From contig CALGGM010000055.1 of NCBI GenBank assembly GCA_937915925.1, forward strand, positions 1 through 22,771: 22,771 nucleotides of DNA, in the 5' to 3' direction. This DNA comes from an uncultured Clostridia bacterium. GTDB lineage: Bacteria > Bacillota > Clostridia > Christensenellales > CAG-138. This document shows positions 14,738 through 22,521 of the stretch, in pieces. The notes beneath the pieces are model-generated. The model saw only the letters and a list, made by a program, of their open reading frames with translations. It had not been told where the DNA came from and searched no databases. How positions within the stretch are numbered: position 1 is the stretch's first letter; each line of letters begins with the position of its first letter. Both the position numbers and the translations under genes were made by a program.

Positions 14738-16888
14738 ATGGATTTTAAGACCTTCCGAAAGGAGCTCGGATTGGAAAACGGACGCCGCATGACGAAGCGG
14801 GATTATCTCCTGCTGTTGCTGCTGCTTGCGGTGTATTCGCTGTTCGCGTTTTTGAACCTCGGTTCGCTCGTCTCTCCGCAGACCGTATGGAACGCGGAGC
14901 CCGGCACCACGGTGATCGTCGATCTCGGGGACGAGACGGACGTGACCGAGATGCGCTTTTACGGCAGCATCGCCGAGGGCGATCTGGAGATTTACGACGA
15001 AAGCGCGTTTATCGACGGCTATTTCCGTCCCGGCGAGACGGAGCCGCTTGCCGTGTTCTCGCAGGACAACGGCGACATGTACAAGTGGAAGGAACTGTCG
15101 ATCACCACGGTCACGCAGTATCTGATCCTGTACGTGGACAGCGGCAGCATCTCGATGAACGAGATCGCGATTCTCGATGGCAACACGCTGCTGCCCGCTT
15201 CGGTGTACGAGCCGAAGGACGGCGCGGAAAAGATGCTGGACGAGCAGAACAAGGTCGCTTTGGATCATACGTATCTGAACGATATGTATTTCGACGAGAT
15301 CTACCACGCGCGCACCGCGTACGAGATCGCGCAGAACGACGATCTGTATCTCAGAGAGGGCGCGGACGTTGCGGCGGTCGAGGGGTACTCGATCTATGAG
15401 TGGACGCATCCGACCCTCGGCAAGCTTCTGATCGCGCTCGGGATCCGCATCTTCGGCATGACGCCGTTCGGCTGGCGCTTTATGGGTACGCTGTTCGGCG
15501 TGTTCATCCTTGCCGTGCTGTATGTGTTCGCGAAGCGGATCTTCAAGCGCACCGACTACGCGTTCATTACGGCGGCGCTGTTCGCCTGCGACGGCATGCA
15601 CTTTGCGCAGACGCGCATCGCGACGATCGATACCTACGCGCTGTTCTTTACGCTTCTCATGTTCCTCTTCATGGGCGACTATATCGCGGAGGATTTTGAG
15701 CAGCGTCCGTATTGGAAAAAGCTCGTATCGCTCGGGCTTTGCGGGCTTTCGTTCGGGCTCGGCGTCTCGTCGAAGTGGACGTGCCTGTATTCGGGCGCGG
15801 GGCTCGCAGTGCTGTACTTCGGCGATCTCATCTATAACCTCGTGCGCATGATCCGTGCGCGCGTCAGGACCGAGAAGACGGCGCGCAAAAAGCTGCCGGT
15901 CAACGTCGTTGCATACGCGCCGGTGCTGTTCGTGTTCGCCGTGATCGCCATGCACATCGCGGGCAAGTGGTGCGATTGGAACACCTACGGGCAGACGACG
16001 GCAAACGGCTGGAAATGGGACGCAAACGCGATCGGCGTCGATACGATCGAAAAGGTGCTCTTAAAGCCGTGGTTTTACGGCACGCTTCTGATCCTTTCGG
16101 GCGCGGCGATCGCTTCGGCGGTTCTGTTCCGGCTCGCGTTCCGCAATCGCAGCGACGTCGATCTGTCGCTCAACAATCTTTTGATGACGCCGGTGTGGTG
16201 CTGTCTGTTCTTCATCGCGATCCCGCTCGCGCTGTATGTGTGCACGAACTACTGCTATTACATCACCGACCACTGCGTGACGCTGCAGTCGAAGCTCGAA
16301 AAGCTCTGGAAGGAGCAGGTCAGCATGTACCGCTACCACGCCGATCTCGACGCGACGCATATGTGCCAGTCGATGTGGTATCAGTGGCCGCTGATGCAGA
16401 AGTCCGTGTGGTTCTACTCGGGCTATCCCACCTATGTCGACGCGTACGGCAACGAGGTGCGGTTGCTCTCGAACATTTCGAGCACGGGCAATCCCGCGGT
16501 ATGGTACGTGTCCGCGTTCGGCGCGGTGTTCGCCGCCGTCGAGTGGTTCAGAAACCCCGCGTGCAGAAAGGACCGCGCGTTCGCCGTCGTGGTTGTCGGC
16601 ATCCTTGCGGGGCTGTTGCCGTGGGCGCTTGTCACGCGGTGCGTGTTCCTGTATCACTATTTCTCCACGATCCCGTTCATGATGCTTCTCACCGTCCTGC
16701 TCTTCTACTACGTCGAGCAAAAATATCCGAGGACGGCCCGGCTCAAATGGGCGTGGCTGATCGCATCCGCGATCGTGTTTCTGCTGATGCTGCCTGCGAT
16801 CTCGGGCATTCCGACGACGTACGGCTATGCAAAATTCATTGAGAACGTGCTTGCGCCGTTCGGAAAGGTCTACTATGTCGGCGTCTGA
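14738..16888 (+). CDS. Protein O-mannosyltransferase family (GT39) membrane enzyme
   Basis: 716 residues. After helix 1 (about 21-41) a beta-rich extracytoplasmic segment (about 45-170) resembles a galactose-binding/F5-8C-like fold (VIVDLGDETDVTEMRFYG...QYLILYVDSG). The PMT signature MYFDEIYHARTAYE follows (D-E near 184-185), then THPTLGKLLIALGI and a helix series with GWRFMGTLFGV and GVSSKWTCLYSG. The C-terminal PMT region holds MYRYHADLDATH and WYQWPLM. PMTs transfer mannose (or another hexose) from polyprenyl-phosphate-sugar to Ser/Thr of exported proteins. The start at 14738 is preferred: CGGAGGT lies 7 nt upstream, whereas a GTG at 14729 lies within that site. It overlaps the next gene by 14 nt. 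The acceptor sugar and substrates are inference only. Confidence 0.88.
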   Translation: MDFKTFRKELGLENGRRMTKRDYLLLLLLLAVYSLFAFLNLGSLVSPQTVWNAEPGTTVIVDLGDETDVTEMRFYGSIAEGDLEIYDESAFIDGYFRPGETEPLAVFSQDNGDMYKWKELSITTVTQYLILYVDSGSISMNEIAILDGNTLLPASVYEPKDGAEKMLDEQNKVALDHTYLNDMYFDEIYHARTAYEIAQNDDLYLREGADVAAVEGYSIYEWTHPTLGKLLIALGIRIFGMTPFGWRFMGTLFGVFILAVLYVFAKRIFKRTDYAFITAALFACDGMHFAQTRIATIDTYALFFTLLMFLFMGDYIAEDFEQRPYWKKLVSLGLCGLSFGLGVSSKWTCLYSGAGLAVLYFGDLIYNLVRMIRARVRTEKTARKKLPVNVVAYAPVLFVFAVIAMHIAGKWCDWNTYGQTTANGWKWDANAIGVDTIEKVLLKPWFYGTLLILSGAAIASAVLFRLAFRNRSDVDLSLNNLLMTPVWCCLFFIAIPLALYVCTNYCYYITDHCVTLQSKLEKLWKEQVSMYRYHADLDATHMCQSMWYQWPLMQKSVWFYSGYPTYVDAYGNEVRLLSNISSTGNPAVWYVSAFGAVFAAVEWFRNPACRKDRAFAVVVVGILAGLLPWALVTRCVFLYHYFSTIPFMMLLTVLLFYYVEQKYPRTARLKWAWLIASAIVFLLMLPAISGIPTTYGYAKFIENVLAPFGKVYYVGV

Positions 16889-17357
16889 GGGAAAAAAGAA
16901 CTTCCTGCAGCTCATCAAATTCGCGCTGATCGGCGTGTCCAACACGCTCGTCGATTACGGCGTGACGTTTGCGCTGAACGCGCTGTTCGGTATCTTCTTC
17001 CTTGCGAGGATCATCGGTTACGTCTGCGGGATCTTGAACAGCTATTTCTGGAATACGCGCTGGACGTTCCGCGAGGAGCGCCGCCGCGACGCAAGAGAGA
17101 TCGTTTCGTTTCTGATCGTGAACCTCGTCACGCTTGGGATCTCGCTGCTGCTGCAGGGGCTGTTCCGCGACGTGCTGCATCTCGGCGACTGGTGGCTGAA
17201 CCTCGCGGGCGAGAGCTTCGTTACAAAGCTTCTGAACGCCGATCGGTTCTGTATGCTTTTAGCGTTCCCGTTCACGCTGCTCGTGAACTTCTTAGGCAAC
17301 AAGCTGTTTGTGTTTAACCGGAGCAAAGAGGAACCGACGGAGAAAACGGAGGAGTAA
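16875..17357 (+). CDS. GtrA family membrane protein
   Basis: 160 residues with four hydrophobic helices and the GtrA pattern: FALIGVSNTLVDYGVTFAL at the start, then YVCGILNSYFWNTRWTFRE, and at the end FPFTLLVNFLGNKLFVFNR. GtrA-like proteins are thought to flip polyprenyl-phosphate-linked sugars across the membrane. Placed straight after two GT-C enzymes that would need such donors, this role fits. The start at 16875 (14 nt inside the PMT gene) has GGAAAGG upstream; a longer frame from 16827 adds only a basic stretch encoded inside the PMT gene. No GT2 polyprenyl-phosphate-sugar synthase is present in the window, so the donor must be made by a gene elsewhere. Confidence 0.88.
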   Translation: MSASEGKKNFLQLIKFALIGVSNTLVDYGVTFALNALFGIFFLARIIGYVCGILNSYFWNTRWTFREERRRDAREIVSFLIVNLVTLGISLLLQGLFRDVLHLGDWWLNLAGESFVTKLLNADRFCMLLAFPFTLLVNFLGNKLFVFNRSKEEPTEKTEE

Positions 17358-17360
17358 ACG

Positions 17361-18884
17361 ATGCTTGCAAAGGTGGAAAGCTATGGGCTGATCGCGCTGT
17401 CCGGCTATCCGGTCACGGTCGAAACGGACATCGTGCCGGGGATCCCGAACTACGAAACGGTCGGGCTGCCCGACGCGGCGGTCAAGGAATCGCGCGAGCG
17501 CGTGCAGGCGGCGATCCGCCATTCGGGACTTCCGTTTCCGGCGGCGCGGATCACGGTCAACCTTGCGCCCGCCGACCTCAAAAAGGAGGGCTCGGTGTAT
17601 GACCTGCCGATCGCGCTTTCGATCCTGATCGCAAGCGGCAGCTTAAAGCCGATCCCGTCCGGCGCGATCGTGTTGGGCGAGCTTGCTTTAGACGGCGCCG
17701 TCCGTCCGATCTCCGGCATTCTGCCGATGCTGATCGAAGCGTACCGCAAGGACTATTCCATCTTTTTCGTACCGAAGGACAATGCGGCGGAGGCGGCGTA
17801 TATTCGCGGGGCGACGGTGTTCCCGGTCGAGAACCTCGCCGCGCTCGTGGCGCATCTGCGCAACGAGATCGCGATCACGCCCGTCGAGCCGAAGCCGTTT
17901 GCGGGCGGCACACATAAAAACGCCGTCGATTTTTCCGAGATCAAGGGGCAGAACGCCGCAAAGCGCGCGGCGGAGATCGCCGTTGCAGGCAACCACAACA
18001 TTCTTCTGTGCGGCACGCCCGGCAGCGGCAAGACGATGCTTGCCCGCGCGATCCCGTCGATCCTGCCGGATATGACGTTCGAGGAAGCGCTTGAGACCAC
18101 GAAGATCCATTCGATCACCGGCGCGATGAAGGGGACCGAGGGCCTGGTGACCGAACGCCCGTTCCGCGCGCCGCACCACGGCGCAAGCGTAGCCGCGCTG
18201 GTCGGCGGCGGGTCCAAGGCGGGTCCCGGCGAGATCAGCCTTGCGCATAACGGCGTGCTGTTTTTGGACGAGCTGCCGGAGTTTCGGCGCGATGTGCTCG
18301 AAGCGCTGCGCCAGCCGTTGGAGGACGGCGAGGTCACGGTCAGCCGCGCCGCGGCGACGGCGACGTACCCCGCAAACTTTCTGCTCGTCGCCGCCATGAA
18401 CCCGTGTCCGTGCGGCAACCGCGGCTCGCGCACAAAGCCGTGTACCTGCTCGCCCATACAGATCAAGCGCTATGCGGGTCGCATCTCGGGTCCGCTCCTG
18501 GACCGCATCGATCTGCACATCGAGATGACCGAGGTGGGCTATCGCGAGATCACCGAGCGGAAGCCCGCGGAAAGCTCCGAGTCGGTCCGCGCCCGCGTGA
18601 CGGCGGCGAGAGCGATCCAGCGCGAGCGGTTCAGTACAGACGGCATTCGCACGAACGCCGAGATGAACGGACCGCTGATCCGCCGTTACTGCAACCCCAC
18701 CGGCGAATCCGAAAAGCTTTTGCACGACGCGTACAAGCGCCTGCAGCTTTCCGCCCGCGCCTATCAGCGCGTTTTGAAGGTCGCCCGCACGATCGCGGAC
18801 CTCGAAAACTGCGAAACGATCCTGCCTGAGCACTACGCCGAAGCGATCCAGTACCGCAGCATGTCGATGCTGTCGGATCTTTAA
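17361..18884 (+). CDS. comM: ComM/YifB family AAA+ ATPase (Mg-chelatase-like)
   Basis: 507 residues, the usual length. An N-terminal Lon-type beta/alpha domain (1-165, e.g. DIVPGIPNYETVGLPDAAVKE) is followed by an AAA+ core with Walker A GTPGSGKT (218-225), Walker B VLFLDE (299-304), sensor MNPCPCG and DRID with the likely arginine finger R382. Paired cysteines (C349, C351, C361, C363) form the Zn-like insert seen in the family. ComM in Vibrio is a helicase that promotes branch migration during natural transformation; the role in Clostridia is less clear. The start has CGGAGGAG upstream and lies 3 bp after gtrA, so it is probably the last gene of that transcript. dprA, another competence gene, follows. 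Confidence 0.95.
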   Translation: MLAKVESYGLIALSGYPVTVETDIVPGIPNYETVGLPDAAVKESRERVQAAIRHSGLPFPAARITVNLAPADLKKEGSVYDLPIALSILIASGSLKPIPSGAIVLGELALDGAVRPISGILPMLIEAYRKDYSIFFVPKDNAAEAAYIRGATVFPVENLAALVAHLRNEIAITPVEPKPFAGGTHKNAVDFSEIKGQNAAKRAAEIAVAGNHNILLCGTPGSGKTMLARAIPSILPDMTFEEALETTKIHSITGAMKGTEGLVTERPFRAPHHGASVAALVGGGSKAGPGEISLAHNGVLFLDELPEFRRDVLEALRQPLEDGEVTVSRAAATATYPANFLLVAAMNPCPCGNRGSRTKPCTCSPIQIKRYAGRISGPLLDRIDLHIEMTEVGYREITERKPAESSESVRARVTAARAIQRERFSTDGIRTNAEMNGPLIRRYCNPTGESEKLLHDAYKRLQLSARAYQRVLKVARTIADLENCETILPEHYAEAIQYRSMSMLSDL

Positions 18885-18886
18885 AC

Positions 18887-19007
18887 ACAACCCTCCCGTC
18901 TCGACGTCGCAAGCGCCGTCGATCCACCCTCCCTTGCACAGGGAGGGCAAGAGTGTATTTCCCTTTTCTCGCTTCCCCTATGCAAGGGAAGGTGATTGAA
19001 GGGTTGT
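18887..19007. repeat. MITE-like element with ACAACCCT terminal inverted repeats
   Basis: This 121-bp element has perfect 8-bp ends, ACAACCCT (18887-18894) and AGGGTTGT (19000-19007). It contains two facing half-elements. Each has a hairpin: CCCTCCC/GGGAGGG (18927-18933 with 18941-18947) and CTTCCC/GGGAAG (18972-18977 with 18986-18991). The left half matches the layout of the repeat at 126-180. No ORF of any meaning is present. Confidence 0.6.
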
Positions 19008-19048
19008 CTGCGAGCATCCCCCCTTTTCCGGGGGCAGGAGCGCCGTTC

Positions 19049-19082
19049 TGTCATCCTGAGGAGCGAAGCGGCGAGGGATCTC
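19049..19082. repeat. TGTCATCCTGAG repeat, partial copy
   Basis: These 34 nt match 6791-6824 at 31 positions; all three differences are A/G. The distal inverted end found in the left copy is missing, so this copy is truncated. A short hairpin CCCCC/GGGGG (within 19018-19034) lies just before it. Confidence 0.65.
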
Positions 19083-19132
19083 CCCGTAGGATTTTCCGAC
19101 AAAAACGAACGGCAAACCGGCAAAATTTGACG

Positions 19133-19160
19133 CCGCACGGGCGATCCGTGCGGTTTTTGT
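19133..19160 (+). terminator. Intrinsic terminator before dprA
   Basis: CCGCACGG/CCGTGCGG (19133-19140 with 19146-19153) has a 5-nt loop and is followed by TTTTTGTTT. It probably ends the transcript coming from comM, 250 nt after that gene's stop and past the repeats. Confidence 0.85.
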
Positions 19161-19194
19161 TTCCGAATTGTCACAATTGCATATATAAATAGGA

Positions 19195-19223
19195 TTGAAA
19201 TCCGAAATCTTTCATGCTATGAT
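19195..19223 (+). promoter_or_regulatory. Promoter of dprA-topA-trmFO
   Basis: TTGAAA (19195-19200), a 17-nt spacer and TATGAT (19218-19223) preceded by TGC (extended -10). Transcription would begin near 19230, which rules out the earlier ATG at 19224 as the dprA start. Confidence 0.8.
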
Positions 19224-19262
19224 ATGTTCCGAAGTATTCTAACATCAAGGAGAGGCGGACCG

Positions 19263-20405
19263 ATGGACGAAACGAAGCGGCTCTGGCTGTGGCTGAACTA
19301 CGCGACGAGCACGAACCCGCGCCTGTTTTACGAGCTGCTTTCGCGGTTTGACGATCTTTCGGAAGCGCGCGAGGCGATCCTGCGGCGCGATTTTGAACGG
19401 TTCTCCGACGTCAGCGAGAACGTACGTAGCCGTCTCATCGCTGCGGCGGACGATCGGTTTATGGACCGCTACTGCGGCTGGCTCGAGCGCAGCGGCGTTT
19501 CGGTCGTCACCGCGGAAAGCGACGAGTACCCTGCGCTTCTTTCTGAGATCTACGATCCGCCGTCGATCCTGTTTGTGAAGGGCAGGCTTCCGAAGGAGAT
19601 CCCGCTTCCGATCGCTATGGTCGGCGCGCGCAACTGCTCCGATTACGGACGCGACGTCGCGGCGCTTTTGGGCGAACAGCTTGCGGAGCGCGGCGCGACG
19701 GTGGTGACCGGGCTTGCGGCGGGGATCGATTCCGCGTCCGCAAAGGGCGCGTTGAATGCGGGCGGCTCGGACTGTCCCGTCATCGGGGTGCTCGGCTGCG
19801 GCATCGACGTTACCTATCCGCAGGACAACGGAAAGCTCTACGATGCGGTGATCGAGCGCGGCGCGATCGTCACCGAGTTCCTTCCGAAAACGCCGCCCAT
19901 GCAGCAGAACTTCCCGATCCGCAACCGCATCATGTCGGGCATTTCGCGCGGCGTGGTGGTGATCGAAGCGGGCGAACGCAGCGGCACGTCGATCACGGCG
20001 GACTGCGCCCGCGAGCAGGGCAGGGAGGTCTTCGCGGTGCCGGGACGCATCACCGATCCGATGAGCGTAGGCACGAACCGCATGATCACGCGCGGCGAGG
20101 CAAAGCCGGTCACGTGCGCGGCGGACATCCTTTCCGAGTTTACCGACGACGCGGGCGACGACGTTTTGAACGGCGCGGCGAAGAAGGTGACGTTCACCTC
20201 GCTCGGCAGCGTCGGACAGGAGATCTACATGGCGCTCTTACAGGGCGAAAAGGATGCGGATGAGCTTTTGGAGTGGATCGACTGTCCTGCGCAGGAGCTC
20301 AACGCGACGCTGACGAAGATGCTGTTTTCCGAGGTCGTCAAGCAACTTCCGGGCCGTATTTACGCGCTCGATACCATCCATACGGTCGTAACGTTCGACC
20401 AATAA
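19263..20405 (+). CDS. dprA: DNA processing protein DprA/Smf
   Basis: 380 residues. The N-terminal helical (SAM-like) region covers about 1-75; the Rossmann-like DprA core about 80-295 with MVGARNCSDYGR, VVTGLAAGIDSASAKGAL, GVLGCGIDVTYP, FPIRNRIMSGIS, GERSGTSITADCARE and VFAVPGRITD; a C-terminal winged-helix (DML1-like) about 315-375. DprA binds incoming single-stranded DNA and loads RecA in natural transformation. The start at 19263 has AAGGAGAGG 7 nt upstream. The gene sits in the conserved dprA-topA-trmFO order and has its own promoter; topA starts 16 nt after its stop. Confidence 0.95.
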   Translation: MDETKRLWLWLNYATSTNPRLFYELLSRFDDLSEAREAILRRDFERFSDVSENVRSRLIAAADDRFMDRYCGWLERSGVSVVTAESDEYPALLSEIYDPPSILFVKGRLPKEIPLPIAMVGARNCSDYGRDVAALLGEQLAERGATVVTGLAAGIDSASAKGALNAGGSDCPVIGVLGCGIDVTYPQDNGKLYDAVIERGAIVTEFLPKTPPMQQNFPIRNRIMSGISRGVVVIEAGERSGTSITADCAREQGREVFAVPGRITDPMSVGTNRMITRGEAKPVTCAADILSEFTDDAGDDVLNGAAKKVTFTSLGSVGQEIYMALLQGEKDADELLEWIDCPAQELNATLTKMLFSEVVKQLPGRIYALDTIHTVVTFDQ

Positions 20406-20421
20406 TCGAAGGAGATTCATT

Positions 20422-22521
20422 ATGGCAGAAGCAAAGAACACACTGGTGATCGTGGAGTCGCCCGCCAAGGCGAAAACGATCGGAAAGTTTTTGGGCAATA
20501 CGTTCAAGGTCGTGGCGAGCAACGGTCACATCCGCGATCTTCCGAAATCGCAGCTCGGCGTCGACACCGAGCACGACTTTGCGCCGAAGTACATCACGCT
20601 CCGCGGACGCGGGGACGTGCTGGAGCGCATCAAGAAGGAAGCGAAGGACGCCGACCGCGTGCTTCTCGCAACCGACCCTGACCGCGAGGGCGAAGCGATC
20701 TCGTGGCATCTTGCGCAGATTTTGAAGCTGGACACCAAGAGTAAGTGCCGCATCGAGTTTCACGAGATCACCGCAAACGCGGTGAAGAACGCGATCAAAA
20801 AGCCGCGCACGATCAACATGGACCTCGTGGACGCGCAGCAGGCAAGACGCGTTTTGGACCGCATTGTGGGCTATAAGATCAGCCCGATCCTTTGGGTCAA
20901 GATCCGCAAGGGACTGTCCGCGGGACGCGTGCAGTCGGTTGCGGCGCGCATCGTGTGCGACCGCGAGGACGAGATCAACGCGTTCGTACCCGAGGAGTAC
21001 TGGATCCTTTCGGCGAAGCTTCGCGCAAACGCAAAGAAGACGTTTGACGTGCGCTTCTACGGCATGGACGGCGCGAAGGTCGATCTCAAAACCGAGGAGC
21101 AGACCAACGCGGTGATCACGCGCGTGGGCGACGCCGACTTTACGGCGACCGAGGTCAGGACCGGCGAAAAGCATAAGCACGCCGCGCCACCGTTCACCAC
21201 GTCGAGCATGCAGCAGGACGCGTCGAGAAAGCTGGGCTTTACCACCAAGCGCACCATGATGGTCGCGCAGCAGCTTTATGAGGGCGTCGAGATCGGCAAG
21301 AAGGGCGCGACGGGTCTGATCACCTACATCCGTACCGACTCGGTGCGCATCGCGGACGAGGCGCAGAGATCGGCGCGTTCGTACATCCTTTCGACCTTCG
21401 GCGAAGCGTACATGCCGAAGGTTCCGAACGTATACCGCGGACGCAGAAACGCGCAGGACGCGCACGAAGCGATCCGTCCGACCGATGTGAAGAACGATCC
21501 GAAGACCTTGAAGCCGTTCCTTTCGAGCGATCAGTATAAGCTGTATAAGCTCGTTTACGAGCGGTTCTTGGCAAGCCAGATGAGCGACGAGGTGCTTGAG
21601 CAGACCGCCGTGTCGTTCGACGCAAACGGCGTGCAGTTCCGCGCGACGGGCTCGCGCGTGCGGTTTGCAGGCTATTCGGCGGTATACACCGAGAGCCGGG
21701 ACGCGGATGACGAGGACAACGTGCAGCTCCCGCCGATCGCGGAGGGCGACGTGTTCAAGCGCGAGACGTTCGATCCGCAGCAGAAGTTCACGCAGCCGCC
21801 GTCCCGCTACACCGAGGCGACGCTCGTAAAAACGCTTGAGGAGAAGGGCATCGGACGTCCGTCCACCTATTCGCCGACGATCTCCACGATCGTGGATCGC
21901 GGCTACATCATGCGCGAGAAAAAGGCGCTCGTGCCGACCGAGCTCGGATTCGCGGTCACGGGACTGATGAAATCGAGCTTCCCGGACATCGTGGACGTCG
22001 CGTTTACGGCGAACATGGAGGAGGAGCTTGACTCCGTGGAGGACGGCTCCGAGAAGTGGCAGGACGTCATCGGCGAGTTCTACGGACCGTTCATGGAGAC
22101 GGTCGAGACCGCCGAAAAGAGCGCGGAAAAGATCAAGATCCCCGACGAGGTTTCCGACGTCCCGTGCGAGAAGTGCGGCGCGATGATGGTTTATAAGATG
22201 GGTCGCTTCGGCAAGTTCCTTGCCTGCCCGAACTTCCCAACCTGCCGCAATACAAAGTCGATCGTCGAAACCGTCGAGGGCGTTCCGTGCCCGAAGTGCG
22301 GCGCAGCGATCGTCAAGAAGCACGGCAAAAAGAAGGTCTTCTACGGCTGCGAGCGCTATCCGGACTGCGATTTCACGAGCTGGGATCTGCCGGTCAAAAC
22401 GCCGTGCCCGAAGTGCGGCGGGCTGATGGTGCAGAAGCACGGACAGAACGGCACGTTCGTGCAGTGCGCGAACCCGGAGTGCAGGGAGATCCTGCGCCGT
22501 CCGAAAAAGAGCGATGAGTAA
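20422..22521 (+). CDS. topA: DNA topoisomerase I (type IA)
   Basis: 699 residues, full length. It relaxes negative supercoils by cutting one strand through a 5'-phosphotyrosine. The TOPRIM domain shows VIVESPAKAKTI (E12) and ATDPDREGEAIS (D85, D87, E89). The active tyrosine is Y302 in GLITYIRTDS. Further family blocks are QDAHEAIRPTD and EEKGIGRPSTYSPTI. The C-terminus carries three four-cysteine zinc ribbons starting near residue 582 (CEKCGAMM..., CPKCGAAI..., CPKCGGLM...), each closed by a C-x4-5-C pair. AAGGAG lies 8 nt before the ATG. Its last codons overlap trmFO by 8 nt. Confidence 0.97.
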   Translation: MAEAKNTLVIVESPAKAKTIGKFLGNTFKVVASNGHIRDLPKSQLGVDTEHDFAPKYITLRGRGDVLERIKKEAKDADRVLLATDPDREGEAISWHLAQILKLDTKSKCRIEFHEITANAVKNAIKKPRTINMDLVDAQQARRVLDRIVGYKISPILWVKIRKGLSAGRVQSVAARIVCDREDEINAFVPEEYWILSAKLRANAKKTFDVRFYGMDGAKVDLKTEEQTNAVITRVGDADFTATEVRTGEKHKHAAPPFTTSSMQQDASRKLGFTTKRTMMVAQQLYEGVEIGKKGATGLITYIRTDSVRIADEAQRSARSYILSTFGEAYMPKVPNVYRGRRNAQDAHEAIRPTDVKNDPKTLKPFLSSDQYKLYKLVYERFLASQMSDEVLEQTAVSFDANGVQFRATGSRVRFAGYSAVYTESRDADDEDNVQLPPIAEGDVFKRETFDPQQKFTQPPSRYTEATLVKTLEEKGIGRPSTYSPTISTIVDRGYIMREKKALVPTELGFAVTGLMKSSFPDIVDVAFTANMEEELDSVEDGSEKWQDVIGEFYGPFMETVETAEKSAEKIKIPDEVSDVPCEKCGAMMVYKMGRFGKFLACPNFPTCRNTKSIVETVEGVPCPKCGAAIVKKHGKKKVFYGCERYPDCDFTSWDLPVKTPCPKCGGLMVQKHGQNGTFVQCANPECREILRRPKKSDE

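Noticed and set aside
14564..15955. A 463-residue antisense frame across the Gpi18-like/PMT junction
   Set aside because: It crosses two well-supported genes and shows no domain; a codon-bias shadow.
19224..19262. Upstream ATG start for dprA
   Set aside because: It falls directly after the -10 box, before the expected transcription start, and has no ribosome site; the ATG at 19263 has AAGGAGAGG.
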